DNA from: Anaerolineaceae bacterium | GTDB taxonomy: Bacteria > Chloroflexota > Anaerolineae > Anaerolineales > Anaerolineaceae | Length of the DNA stretch: 8,757 nucleotides | Assembly: GCA_003158355.1 (NCBI GenBank) | Contig: PMIV01000104.1 | Span: forward strand, 5,952 to 14,708 | Direction of reading: 5' to 3' | Part shown: positions 1 through 6,436 of the stretch, piece by piece | Layout: every line of letters starts with the position of its first letter | Numbering within the stretch: position 1 is the first letter of the stretch | The notes under the pieces: generated by a model | The model's input: the letters and a program-made list of their open reading frames with translations, nothing else | Told to the model about the DNA's origin: nothing | The model's database searches: none | Position numbers and translations under genes: made by a program

Positions 1-22
1 CTCCCAACTGCGCTACAGGCCC
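1..22 (-). tRNA. tRNA, 5' part only (runs off left edge)
   Basis: Read on the minus strand from position 22, the sequence gives a seven-base acceptor strand GGGCCTG. It is followed by T8 A9, the D-stem GCGC, and a D-loop beginning AGTTGGGAG with A14, G18, G19 and A21 in the expected places. The anticodon and the 3' half lie outside the window, so the amino acid cannot be read. The short D-loop and the acceptor strand are compatible with tRNA-Ala among others, but that is only a guess. A matching minus-strand promoter lies just upstream. Confidence 0.85.
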
Positions 23-40
23 GTGCATAAAGGTAGCAAG

Positions 41-69
41 ATTCTACCCGACAGCCGTGTGTATGTCAA
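41..69 (-). promoter_or_regulatory. Sigma-70-type promoter of the tRNA gene
   Basis: On the minus strand there is a perfect -35 hexamer TTGACA (69 to 64), a 17-bp spacer, and a -10 hexamer TAGAAT (46 to 41) that matches consensus at five of six bases. Transcription would begin near position 34, about a dozen bases before the mature tRNA 5' end at 22. This fits the short 5' leader trimmed by RNase P. Confidence 0.75.
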
Positions 70-208
70 GATGATATAAAAGCATTTTTTATTATTCCTC
101 AAATAATTTGCGCATTCATTTCCTATACCCGATTTAATTTGAATTTTAAATTGATTTGGATGATCTGGTATATACAACCTTAAAATTTTAGCGATTTTTG
201 AAAACCTA
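70..208. other. AT-rich intergenic stretch, nothing recognised
   Basis: This spacer separates the divergent tRNA promoter from the plus-strand promoter at 209. It is strongly AT-rich with short self-complementary AT runs, such as the 10-bp palindrome at 181-190. I see no open frame with a ribosome-binding site, no RNA gene, and no terminator with a GC stem. It may simply be promoter-upstream DNA or a regulator-binding area, but no operator could be identified. Confidence 0.5.
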
Positions 209-237
209 TTGACTTTGTTTTTTTTGCGTGCTATAAA
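209..237 (+). promoter_or_regulatory. Sigma-70-type promoter
   Basis: TTGACT (209-214) and TATAAA (232-237) each match the consensus hexamers at five of six bases and are spaced by exactly 17 bp. The start site would be near 244. The first thing downstream is the hairpin-rich segment and terminator ending at 389. The promoter therefore drives either a short RNA of about 145 nt or a leader that must be read through to reach the ABC transporter operon starting at 504. Confidence 0.6.
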
Positions 238-320
238 CAGCTACATGTTATTGATATTTGGCCCTAAGCATAACACAACGATCACCATTCCTTTGAAGGA
301 GATTCGGTGCTGTTTAGGTA

Positions 321-340
321 TTCACTAAATTTTTAGTGAA
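321..340. repeat. Perfect 9-bp inverted repeat with 2-bp centre
   Basis: TTCACTAAA (321-329) and TTTAGTGAA (332-340) are exact reverse complements around a TT centre. At DNA level this has the form of an operator for a dimeric regulator, placed about 80 bp downstream of the likely start site near 244. At RNA level it forms a stem-loop just upstream of the terminator at 363-389. Nothing in the sequence decides between these readings. Confidence 0.6.
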
Positions 341-362
341 AAAGATTCATAAAAAAACCAAA

Positions 363-389
363 CCCTCCCTTCAAACGGAGGGCTTTTTT
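363..389 (+). terminator. Intrinsic terminator
   Basis: CCCTCC (363-368) pairs with GGAGGG (377-382) around an eight-base loop, followed by C and six T residues (384-389). An A-run at 351-357 lies on the other side, so the element could also work on the minus strand, where it would stop transcripts reading toward the tRNA promoter region. It lies 114 bp ahead of the binding-protein start codon, so it ends the short transcript or serves as an attenuator. Confidence 0.8.
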
Positions 390-445
390 ATTACTTGGTT
401 TTGAATTTGCGAAAATTGGAGGAAGACAAGAAATTTCTAAAGGAA

Positions 446-476
446 TTGCAACAAATTTTGGACCATATCTTATACC
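446..476 (+). promoter_or_regulatory. Weak candidate promoter of the ABC operon
   Basis: TTGCAA (446-451) and TTATAC or TATACC (470-475 or 471-476) are spaced by 18 or 19 bp and would start transcription near 482, just before the ribosome-binding site. The match is modest and the spacing is at the long end. It is proposed because the terminator at 363-389 implies that the operon needs a promoter of its own after that point, unless read-through occurs. Confidence 0.25.
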
Positions 477-503
477 CAATAAGAAGAAGAAAGAGGAAAT
501 GAA

Positions 504-1469
504 ATGAAAAAATGGAATTCAATTGTTGTTTTTGTTATTTTAGCCGGAGCTTTAGTCTTATCCGCATGCGGTGCCGCACCCACTGCTGCACCGGCTAATA
601 CTGAAGCAGCCACCCAGGCAGCCGCAACAACTGCAGCCCCTGTGGCCACAACCGCCCCCACTGCAGCAGCCACACCAGTTGCCACAATTCCTGACAGCAG
701 TCTGGTCCAGGCTAAACACCTGCTCATGTGTTCGGATATTCCCTATCCTCCACAAGAGTTTTTTGATGAGAACGGTGACCCCCAGGGTGTGGATATCGAA
801 ATTGGCCAGGAAATTGCCAACCGCCTCGGGCTCAAATTGCAGGTCGTCAACAGCGTTTTTGATACAATCATCGCTGCCGTCACCAGCGGAAAATGTGATT
901 TCATCATTTCGGCTATGAACGTCACCACTGAGCGCCAGGCCCAGGTCAGTATGATCCCTTACTTCGAAGCTGGCCAATCCTTCGTTGTTGTCAAAGGCAA
1001 TCCTAAAAAAATCGCTGTCCCAACTGATCTCTGCGGTCTTTCTGTTGCTGCCGAAAGCGGAACCACTGAAGTTTCTTACCTGAATGGCACCGATGATTAC
1101 AAAGGCAAAGGATTAGCTCAGGAATGCACTAGCGCTGGCAAAAAAGCCCCCAACGTGGTGATTACCCAGAAAGACACTGACGCCTTACAGCAATTACAGT
1201 CCGATAAAGTAGCCGCTTACTCCACCGATTCGCCAGTCGCCGGTTATTATGTCGTCCAGCACCCCGATCAGTTCGAGGTTGCCGGTCAGGTCGTTGAACC
1301 AATCTCCGAAGGCATTGCTGTTCCTTGTGGCGCCACAACTTGCACAAATGCTCCATTATCCACTGTCGGCCAGGCAATCAAGACCGCCTTCGACAGCATG
1401 GTAGCTGATGGGACCTATGCGAAAATTCTCGCTAAATGGAATCTGTCCACCGGAGCTATCTCCAAGTAA
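504..1469 (+). CDS. Amino acid ABC transporter substrate-binding lipoprotein
   Basis: This is the extracytoplasmic receptor of a polar amino acid importer (bacterial solute-binding protein family 3). Its 321 residues begin with a lipoprotein signal peptide: Lys2-Lys3, a hydrophobic core, and lipobox LSAC ending at Cys22. A flexible Ala/Thr/Pro linker follows to about residue 61. The family signature appears as GVDIEIGQEIANRL (95-108). By family analogy, Arg144 in TTERQ should bind the ligand carboxylate and Asp242 in STDSP the amino group, with GTT (186-188) lining the site. Six cysteines besides Cys22 (76, 131, 177, 208, 275, 280) are unusual. The start ATG has AGAGGAA a few bases upstream. 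The gene leads a three-gene operon with its permease and ATPase. The exact amino acid cannot be read from the sequence. Confidence 0.93.
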   Translation: MKKWNSIVVFVILAGALVLSACGAAPTAAPANTEAATQAAATTAAPVATTAPTAAATPVATIPDSSLVQAKHLLMCSDIPYPPQEFFDENGDPQGVDIEIGQEIANRLGLKLQVVNSVFDTIIAAVTSGKCDFIISAMNVTTERQAQVSMIPYFEAGQSFVVVKGNPKKIAVPTDLCGLSVAAESGTTEVSYLNGTDDYKGKGLAQECTSAGKKAPNVVITQKDTDALQQLQSDKVAAYSTDSPVAGYYVVQHPDQFEVAGQVVEPISEGIAVPCGATTCTNAPLSTVGQAIKTAFDSMVADGTYAKILAKWNLSTGAISK

Positions 1470-1495
1470 TTTTTTAGTGTTTGAAATCGTTTTTC

Positions 1496-1528
1496 AGGGG
1501 TCAGCCGACAATCGTTCGGCTGATCCCT
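1496..1528 (+). promoter_or_regulatory. Strong intercistronic stem-loop without U-tract
   Basis: Bases 1496-1508 pair with 1516-1528 over 13 positions, including one G-T wobble, around a seven-base loop. No T-run follows, so it is not a standard intrinsic terminator, and on the minus strand it is followed by A residues rather than T. It stands 27 bp after the binding-protein stop codon and 71 bp before the permease start. This is where ABC importer operons often carry a hairpin that protects the upstream message from 3' exonucleases, giving more binding protein than membrane parts. That role is inferred. Confidence 0.7.
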
Positions 1529-1599
1529 TGAATGCAAAGAACCAACTCATCTCGAAAAGTGAATCAGCAAAATTTTAATTGAGATTAGGAAATTATTTC

Positions 1600-2376
1600 A
1601 TGTATAGTTTTGATTGGGCTGTTTTTTGGAAATATCTCTGGCCGGTCACTGCACTTCAAGATCCTCTCATTCGTTCGGGATTGATCGTCACGGTTGCCGT
1701 GAGTATCATCGCCCAATTACTGGGTGTGATTTTGGGGCTGTTTGCCGCTTTAGGAAAAATGTCAAAAATTGGGCCACTGAAGGTCCTTGCAGAAGCCTAT
1801 ATTTGGTATTTCCGAGGCACACCGCTGCTTGTGCAAATGATGTTGCTTTTCTTTGGTCTTGGCGTGACTCACATCTATAATTTCCCAGATATTCATTTGG
1901 GAGCAATAATGATTTCTGGAGCCATTCAAGCCGGTACGCTGGCCCTGGCTATCAATGAAGGCGCATACATGGCAGAGATCGTCAGAGCGGGAATCGAGGC
2001 TATTGATCCCGGTCAATTGGAAGCTGCCAAATCATTGGGAATGCCTTATAGCTTATCCATGCGCCGTATTATTTTGCCCCAGGCTGCCAAAGTGATCATT
2101 CCTCCCCTTGGCAATGAATTCAACAATATGATGAAAACAACTTCAATCATGACTGTAATCTCCGCAGCCGAATTGTTCTTCGCTTTCACTCAGGTCAACG
2201 CCCGTTTGTTCCAACCTTTTGAATTGTTCATCGCTGCATCATTCTATTATCTGGCGCTGACAACGATCTGGTCCTTTGTTCAGAGTTGGATCGAATCCAG
2301 CCTGGGTGAACGTAAAAGCGTTGTACACACTCCCGGCTTCTTACAGCGGGTATTTACCTTCAAAGGGGTGCATTGA
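1600..2376 (+). CDS. Amino acid ABC transporter permease (HisM/GlnP family)
   Basis: This integral membrane subunit forms the translocation path for the amino acid delivered by the upstream lipoprotein. The 258-residue protein has the family hallmark FRGTPLLVQ (71-79) after its first hydrophobic segment (about 27-51). Further membrane segments lie near 76-92, 103-120, 183-198 and 208-226. The cytoplasmic EAA loop, which docks on the ATPase, runs from EAAKSLG (141-147) to ILP (158-160). The ATG at 1600 is preferred over an in-frame TTG at 1579 because AGGA (1587-1590) lies nine bases before the ATG, while the TTG has no ribosome-binding site. Only one permease gene is present, so a homodimer is expected. 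Its stop codon overlaps the ATPase start. Confidence 0.92.
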   Translation: MYSFDWAVFWKYLWPVTALQDPLIRSGLIVTVAVSIIAQLLGVILGLFAALGKMSKIGPLKVLAEAYIWYFRGTPLLVQMMLLFFGLGVTHIYNFPDIHLGAIMISGAIQAGTLALAINEGAYMAEIVRAGIEAIDPGQLEAAKSLGMPYSLSMRRIILPQAAKVIIPPLGNEFNNMMKTTSIMTVISAAELFFAFTQVNARLFQPFELFIAASFYYLALTTIWSFVQSWIESSLGERKSVVHTPGFLQRVFTFKGVH

Positions 2377-3179
2377 TGACCGTATCTTTAATTGCCCCTC
2401 CCACTACCGTAATTGACGACGATGTTATTGTCAAATTTGACCATGTCAACAAGTTTTACGGTTCCATGCATGTTCTCAATGATATTTGTCTTGAAGTGAA
2501 AAAAAATGAGGCTTTGGTTATCATCGGACCTTCCGGATCTGGCAAGAGTACTTTACTCAGATCCATCAATCACCTCGAGAAAATCAACTCAGGGCATATT
2601 TATGTAAATGGACGTATGATCGGTTATTATGAAAAAAACGGCCGTTTATACGAAGATAATGAAAAGAATATTGCCGTTCAGCGTGCCAGTATTGGCATGG
2701 TTTTTCAACGTTTCAATTTATTTCCACACCTCACCGCGATTGAAAACATCATGGAAGCGCCGTTAAATGTGCTAAAACTCTCCCGTGAGAATGCCACCGC
2801 GGAAGCTGAACGTCTATTACAACGAGTAGGTTTGAGCGAGAAAAGGGATAGTTACCCCAATCAACTTTCCGGCGGGCAGCAGCAGCGCATCGCCATCGCT
2901 CGAGCTCTGGCCATGAAGCCTGGTTTAATGTTATTTGATGAACCTACCTCCGCTCTCGACCCCGAGATGATCGGCGAAGTTTTGGACGTAATGAAAGAGC
3001 TCGCTCATGAAATGACCATGATCGTGGTCTCACATGAGATGGGTTTCGCCCGGGCAGTTGCCGATCGTATGATCTTCGTCGACGAAGGCCGCATCATCGA
3101 ATATTCGACCCCGGAAGAACTGTATACCCATCCGCGCGAAGCTCGAACCAAAGAATTTTTAAGCAAGATTCTACATTAA
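2376..3179 (+). CDS. Amino acid ABC transporter ATP-binding protein (GlnQ/HisP family)
   Basis: This cytoplasmic ATPase powers the importer, presumably as a dimer beneath the permease. All nucleotide-site motifs are intact: Walker [10 protein letters not shown] (51-59), Q-loop Gln111 in FQRFNLFPH, signature LSGGQ (164-168), Walker B LMLFDE (184-189), D-loop SALD (192-195) and H-loop His220. Between the second strand and the Q-loop there is a longer charged stretch (about 82-103, with [11 protein letters not shown]) than in HisP or GlnQ of enteric bacteria. Similar insertions occur in a known subfamily of these ATPases. ATG at 2376 shares its A with the permease TGA, and AAGGGG lies seven bases upstream. 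This is chosen over the adjacent in-frame TTG at 2373. The tight junction suggests translational coupling. Confidence 0.95.
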   Translation: MTVSLIAPPTTVIDDDVIVKFDHVNKFYGSMHVLNDICLEVKKNEALVIIGPSGSGKSTLLRSINHLEKINSGHIYVNGRMIGYYEKNGRLYEDNEKNIAVQRASIGMVFQRFNLFPHLTAIENIMEAPLNVLKLSRENATAEAERLLQRVGLSEKRDSYPNQLSGGQQQRIAIARALAMKPGLMLFDEPTSALDPEMIGEVLDVMKELAHEMTMIVVSHEMGFARAVADRMIFVDEGRIIEYSTPEELYTHPREARTKEFLSKILH

Positions 3180-3236
3180 CCAGGTTTTGTTTTACAAGTC
3201 GAATTACTCAACCCAAATACCTAATCCTCAAAATCG

Positions 3237-3270
3237 GACCCGGTTCTTTAATCAGACCGGGTCTTTTTTT
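3237..3270 (+). terminator. Intrinsic terminator of the ABC operon
   Basis: GACCCGGT (3237-3244) pairs with ACCGGGTC (3256-3263) around an 11-base loop and is followed directly by seven T residues (3264-3270). It stands 57 bp after the ATPase stop codon and cleanly ends the three-gene transporter operon. Confidence 0.92.
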
Positions 3271-3356
3271 AATAATATTTCCCTTTCAAATTTTCTGATT
3301 GCCTAATTTTGCCTTAAAACATTTCCAGACAGCTACCCTCCCGAAAAAACTCGGAC

Positions 3357-3362
3357 TATAAT
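3357..3362 (+). promoter_or_regulatory. Consensus -10 element before the peptidase operon
   Basis: TATAAT occurs at 3357-3362, after the upstream terminator and before the peptidase gene. No good -35 hexamer lies 16-18 bp upstream and there is no extended -10 TG. If used, transcription would start near 3369, inside the GAGGAG ribosome-binding site (3368-3373), and give a leader of only about 13 nt. It is therefore either an activator-dependent promoter with a very short leader or a chance match. Confidence 0.35.
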
Positions 3363-3381
3363 CTCTTGAGGAGATATCCTA

Positions 3382-4485
3382 ATGACAGATAAACGTCTTC
3401 AACTAATTTTGGATTTAATGAAAAAGTACCAATTGGATGCCGTTGCCATCAACCCTGGCCCGGCTTTAACCTATCTTACCGGTCTCCATTTTCACTTAAT
3501 GGAACGCCCCACCCTCTTACTGATCAGTGAAAGCAGCTCCCCTGTAATGATCTTACCTGAGCTAGAAATCGGAAAGATCAATCAATCTCGAATTCCCTTG
3601 CAGCCGGTTACTTTTGCAGATGATCCCTCACTATGGCCTGCAGCGATAATTTCAGCGGTTGAAAAGGCAGGTTTGAAAAATGCGAAAGTAGGGGTTGAGC
3701 CGACTCATTTGCGCTTCATGGAATTAAATTATCTTCAAACGGCTGCTCCTGAAGACCATTTTGTCTCTGCTGAAGCCCTTTTTAGCGAGCTACGCCTTTG
3801 CAAGGATGCTGTCGAGATCAAATTGATGAGGGAAGCAATTCGTATTGCTCAAGACGCCCTGGACGCGACACTGCCGATCATTAAAGTCGGTTGTACCGAG
3901 AAAGAAATTGCCTCTGAGTTGGTGATCAATTTGCTCAGACAGGGCAGTGAATCTGAACTGCCTTTTGGTCCCATTATCGCCGGCGGACCCAACAGCGCCA
4001 ATCCACATGCCAGTCCCAGCGATCGTGCGTTGAGCACAGGTGATCTACTGGTCATCGATTGGGGGGCTACTTATGAAGGGTATTGTTCCGATCTGACCAG
4101 AACGTTTGCTATTGGCAACATCGACCCAGAGTTACGAAAAATCTATGAAACCGTCAAAGCTGCCAATACAGCCGGGAGAGCCGCTGGTGCGCCTGACCTG
4201 ACTGCCAGCGTTGTAGACAAAGCCGCCAGAGACGTGATCGAGACTGCCGGTTATGGTAGATATTTCACTCACCGCACCGGTCACGGATTGGGAATGGAAG
4301 CGCATGAAGAGCCTTACATGTTCGGGGCGAACAAACAAATTCTCAAACCCGGCATGGTTTATACCGTCGAACCGGGTATTTACCTCCCCGAAAAAGGGGG
4401 AGTGCGCATCGAAGACAATATCGTTGTGACAGATACTGGATGTGAGACTCTTAGCTTCTACTCACGCGAATTCAGAACCTTATAA
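3382..4485 (+). CDS. M24 family metallopeptidase (Xaa-Pro dipeptidase/aminopeptidase-like)
   Basis: This is a probable cytoplasmic, two-metal aminopeptidase that removes the residue before proline or splits Xaa-Pro dipeptides. The 367 residues divide into an N-terminal creatinase-like domain (about 5-135) and a C-terminal pita-bread catalytic domain (about 145-360). The five expected metal ligands are all present: Asp226 (VIDWGA), Asp237 (SDLTRT), His301 (GHGLG), Glu330 (VEPGIY) and Glu344 (RIEDN). His209 (NPHA) and His308 (AHEEPY) occupy the usual substrate-site places. The length fits prolidase-like bacterial members. GAGGAG eight bases before the ATG supports the start. It opens a run of four same-strand genes and could recycle proline peptides. 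Methionine aminopeptidase is unlikely because of the N-terminal domain. Confidence 0.92.
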   Translation: MTDKRLQLILDLMKKYQLDAVAINPGPALTYLTGLHFHLMERPTLLLISESSSPVMILPELEIGKINQSRIPLQPVTFADDPSLWPAAIISAVEKAGLKNAKVGVEPTHLRFMELNYLQTAAPEDHFVSAEALFSELRLCKDAVEIKLMREAIRIAQDALDATLPIIKVGCTEKEIASELVINLLRQGSESELPFGPIIAGGPNSANPHASPSDRALSTGDLLVIDWGATYEGYCSDLTRTFAIGNIDPELRKIYETVKAANTAGRAAGAPDLTASVVDKAARDVIETAGYGRYFTHRTGHGLGMEAHEEPYMFGANKQILKPGMVYTVEPGIYLPEKGGVRIEDNIVVTDTGCETLSFYSREFRTL

Positions 4486-4520
4486 CTCACTTTGCATATT
4501 TTTTAACGGAGCGTCAACCG

Positions 4521-5285
4521 ATGGATAAAAAACCTGAAATCCAAAACCATGCAGAACCTTTCTTAATGAAAGGTGGACCGGTAGGGTGTCTATTGCTGCA
4601 TGGATTCACCGGGAGTCCGTTTGAAATGCGCATGCTGGGAGTTTCGTTGGCCGAAGAAGGTTTCACCGTCCTGGCGCCCCGTTTTTCTGGGCATGGTACC
4701 GCCCCTGAAGATATGCAGCGCGTGCGATGGTGGGATTGGATGGCTGATGTGGAAGATGCTTTATCGCTTCTCAAAAGTCTGACAGAGCATCAGGTGGTTC
4801 TGGGCCTTTCGATGGGGGGAGTGCTCTCTTTGTTGACAGCAGCACGCTACCCTATTGACGCAGCAATTTCTTTTTCGACCCCCTGCCAGTTGCCCGATGA
4901 TCTGCGCATAAAATACCTGCGATGGTTATATTGGCTCCAGCCCGTGCAAAAGAAAGAAGTACTGCCCGGCCTGGATTCGCAGTCACAAAAAGGCCGAATC
5001 GATTACCCCTATTTTCCAACCCGGTCTGTTTTGGAACTTATGAACCTTATCACAGCTATGCGCAGTGAACTTCCAGCCGTCAAGGTACCTGTACTCCTGG
5101 CCCAGTCGCATGGCGACCACACTATTTCAGCAAATAGTATGGATTATCTATACGATCACATCTCTTCCACCCAGAAATCACGCCTCTGGCTTGAAACAAG
5201 CGGTCATGTTATTGTCCGCGAACCTGAACGTGAGAAAGTATTTGCAACTACAAAACAATTTATCAACAGGGTGTTGGGGCTTTAA
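4521..5285 (+). CDS. Alpha/beta hydrolase, Est30-like carboxylesterase or monoacylglycerol lipase
   Basis: This is a 254-residue soluble serine hydrolase, close in length to the thermostable carboxylesterase Est30 of Geobacillus. The oxyanion loop HGFTGSP (27-33) is followed by the conserved RMLG (37-40) and GHGT (57-60), then the nucleophile elbow GLSMGG with Ser97. Asp199 in SHGDHTI and His229 in SGHVIV complete a plausible catalytic triad, and the SGHVI context matches Est30. A short helical cap with a Trp/Tyr-rich piece (131-140) lies between. It probably hydrolyses short- to medium-chain esters or monoglycerides, though the natural substrate is unknown. No signal peptide is visible, so it should be cytoplasmic. 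It starts 35 bp after the peptidase stop codon with GGAG nine bases upstream, and its stop overlaps the next start by one base. Confidence 0.88.
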   Translation: MDKKPEIQNHAEPFLMKGGPVGCLLLHGFTGSPFEMRMLGVSLAEEGFTVLAPRFSGHGTAPEDMQRVRWWDWMADVEDALSLLKSLTEHQVVLGLSMGGVLSLLTAARYPIDAAISFSTPCQLPDDLRIKYLRWLYWLQPVQKKEVLPGLDSQSQKGRIDYPYFPTRSVLELMNLITAMRSELPAVKVPVLLAQSHGDHTISANSMDYLYDHISSTQKSRLWLETSGHVIVREPEREKVFATTKQFINRVLGL

Positions 5286-6436
5286 TGAACCGTAATCTAG
5301 TTCTTGTCGCCCTCTCTTTATTTACCTGGGGACTAGGAGAAGGTTTCTTTATCTATTTTCAGCCGCTTTATCTTCAACAATGGGGGGCGACATCAATCGA
5401 AATTGGCGGCATTTTGGGAGCCCTGGGTATCGTTTTAACGCTTTCCCAAATTCCAACCGGGCTGCTCACCGACCGCTTTGGTCCCAAAAAACTGATGTGG
5501 GCATCTTGGATTCTTGGCGCCATCGCAGCCTGGTGGATGGTGTTTGCTCCAACCTTATCCCTCTTTGTGGCAGGTTATCTGGTTTACGGTCTGACTGGTT
5601 TTGGGGTTATCCCCATGAACACCTACATCATCAAAGCCCGCGGGAAATTAAGTGTAGGCCGTGCGCTGACCTTTATTTCAGGCATGTACAATCTGGGGGC
5701 AGTGATTGGCCCCATACTGGGCGGCAGAATCGCAGACCGGTGGGGATTCCACACCGTTTATATCATCGCCGCTTGCATTTTTGTGGTCTCCACAGCAATC
5801 CTGATGTTTATCCAATCCATCCATGAAATTCACCCGGAAGATCTATCGCACAAACCCCAAAATTCTTCTGGAATCTTGCGAAATCCACGCTTTCTCCTTT
5901 TTCTGGGGATGACTTTCATTACCTTACTCGTACTTTATTTACCGCAGCCGCTGACATCAAATTTTTTGCAGAATCAACAACACCTCTCTAATTCCACTAT
6001 AGGCTTGTTAGGAGCTGTAGGCAGTTTTGGGAATGCTTTTGCAACTCTGGTTTTGGGGAATATTGCTCCGTTCTGGGGATTATTGGTCGGACAGATTTGG
6101 GTTGCCCTTTTTGCCGCTTTCTTTCTCTGGGGAAATTCACCCCTATGGTTCGGGATGGGTTATTTCTTCTTTGGCGGCTACCGGTTATACCGGTCCATGA
6201 CGTTGGCTTATGCCCGTCCTATGGCGCGCCATGATGAAACCGGATTACTTTTTGGAGCTTTGGAGACCGCCAGCTCTGCAGCCGTGATCGTGGCGCCAGT
6301 CATTGCTGGGCTGCTTTACAGCCAGGATCCCTATTTGATCTATCGTTATGCTTTCATCGCCATTTTGGTGGTTCTGGTTACCAACTTGATCATGATGAAA
6401 ATTTTCTTTCCACGTGTTCATCCGGAGAAATTATGA
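5285..6436 (+). CDS. Major facilitator superfamily transporter
   Basis: A 383-residue membrane protein with about twelve hydrophobic segments, in two halves joined by a polar loop (about 178-201). The MFS loop 2-3 motif is clear as GLLTDRFGPKK (59-69), and a motif-C-like GPILGGRIADRWG (142-154) follows segment 5. The charged residues and glycines of motif A suggest a proton-coupled carrier. Compact members of this size include drug and metabolite exporters and sugar carriers, so the substrate cannot be assigned. The start ATG shares a base with the hydrolase TAA (TAATG), and only a weak GGGG lies upstream, so translation probably depends on ribosomes finishing the hydrolase. Its 3' end overlaps the next gene by four bases. 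Linkage to an esterase and a metallo-hydrolase may mean transport of an ester-containing compound, but this is inference. Confidence 0.9.
   Translation: MNRNLVLVALSLFTWGLGEGFFIYFQPLYLQQWGATSIEIGGILGALGIVLTLSQIPTGLLTDRFGPKKLMWASWILGAIAAWWMVFAPTLSLFVAGYLVYGLTGFGVIPMNTYIIKARGKLSVGRALTFISGMYNLGAVIGPILGGRIADRWGFHTVYIIAACIFVVSTAILMFIQSIHEIHPEDLSHKPQNSSGILRNPRFLLFLGMTFITLLVLYLPQPLTSNFLQNQQHLSNSTIGLLGAVGSFGNAFATLVLGNIAPFWGLLVGQIWVALFAAFFLWGNSPLWFGMGYFFFGGYRLYRSMTLAYARPMARHDETGLLFGALETASSAAVIVAPVIAGLLYSQDPYLIYRYAFIAILVVLVTNLIMMKIFFPRVHPEKL

Larger units (their letters stand above)
244..390 (+). ncRNA. Candidate small structured RNA or transcript leader
   Basis: This segment is bounded by a promoter (209-237) and an intrinsic terminator (363-389) and contains no long open frame. 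Possible nested pairing is visible by eye: CCTAA (263-267) with TTAGG (314-318), CACC (283-286) with GGTG (306-309), and TTCCTT (288-293) with AAGGAG (296-301). A separate perfect hairpin follows at 321-340. The innermost helix would hide a Shine-Dalgarno-like AAGGAG that precedes a GTG-started nine-codon frame (307-336). I do not recognise an RNA family: it lacks the core motifs of SRP RNA, tmRNA, RNase P and 6S RNA. It could be an independent small RNA, an attenuated leader of the ABC operon, or chance structure in AT-rich DNA. Confidence 0.35.

Noticed and set aside
300..320. GGTGCTGTTT resembling part of 4.5S (SRP) RNA
   Set aside because: The conserved SRP core around GGAAGGAAGCAGC is absent, so the match is coincidental.
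571..700. Repetitive GC-rich DNA resembling a tandem repeat
   Set aside because: The pattern comes from alternating Ala, Thr and Pro codons in the lipoprotein linker. No fixed repeat unit is present.
558..977. A 139-codon open frame on the minus strand opposite the binding-protein gene
   Set aside because: Its Gly/Cys-rich end is the antisense image of the Ala/Thr/Pro linker codons. It has no ribosome-binding site and fully overlaps a well-supported gene.
1579..1599. An earlier TTG start for the permease
   Set aside because: No Shine-Dalgarno sequence precedes it, whereas the ATG at 1600 has AGGA nine bases upstream and gives the usual N-terminus for the family.
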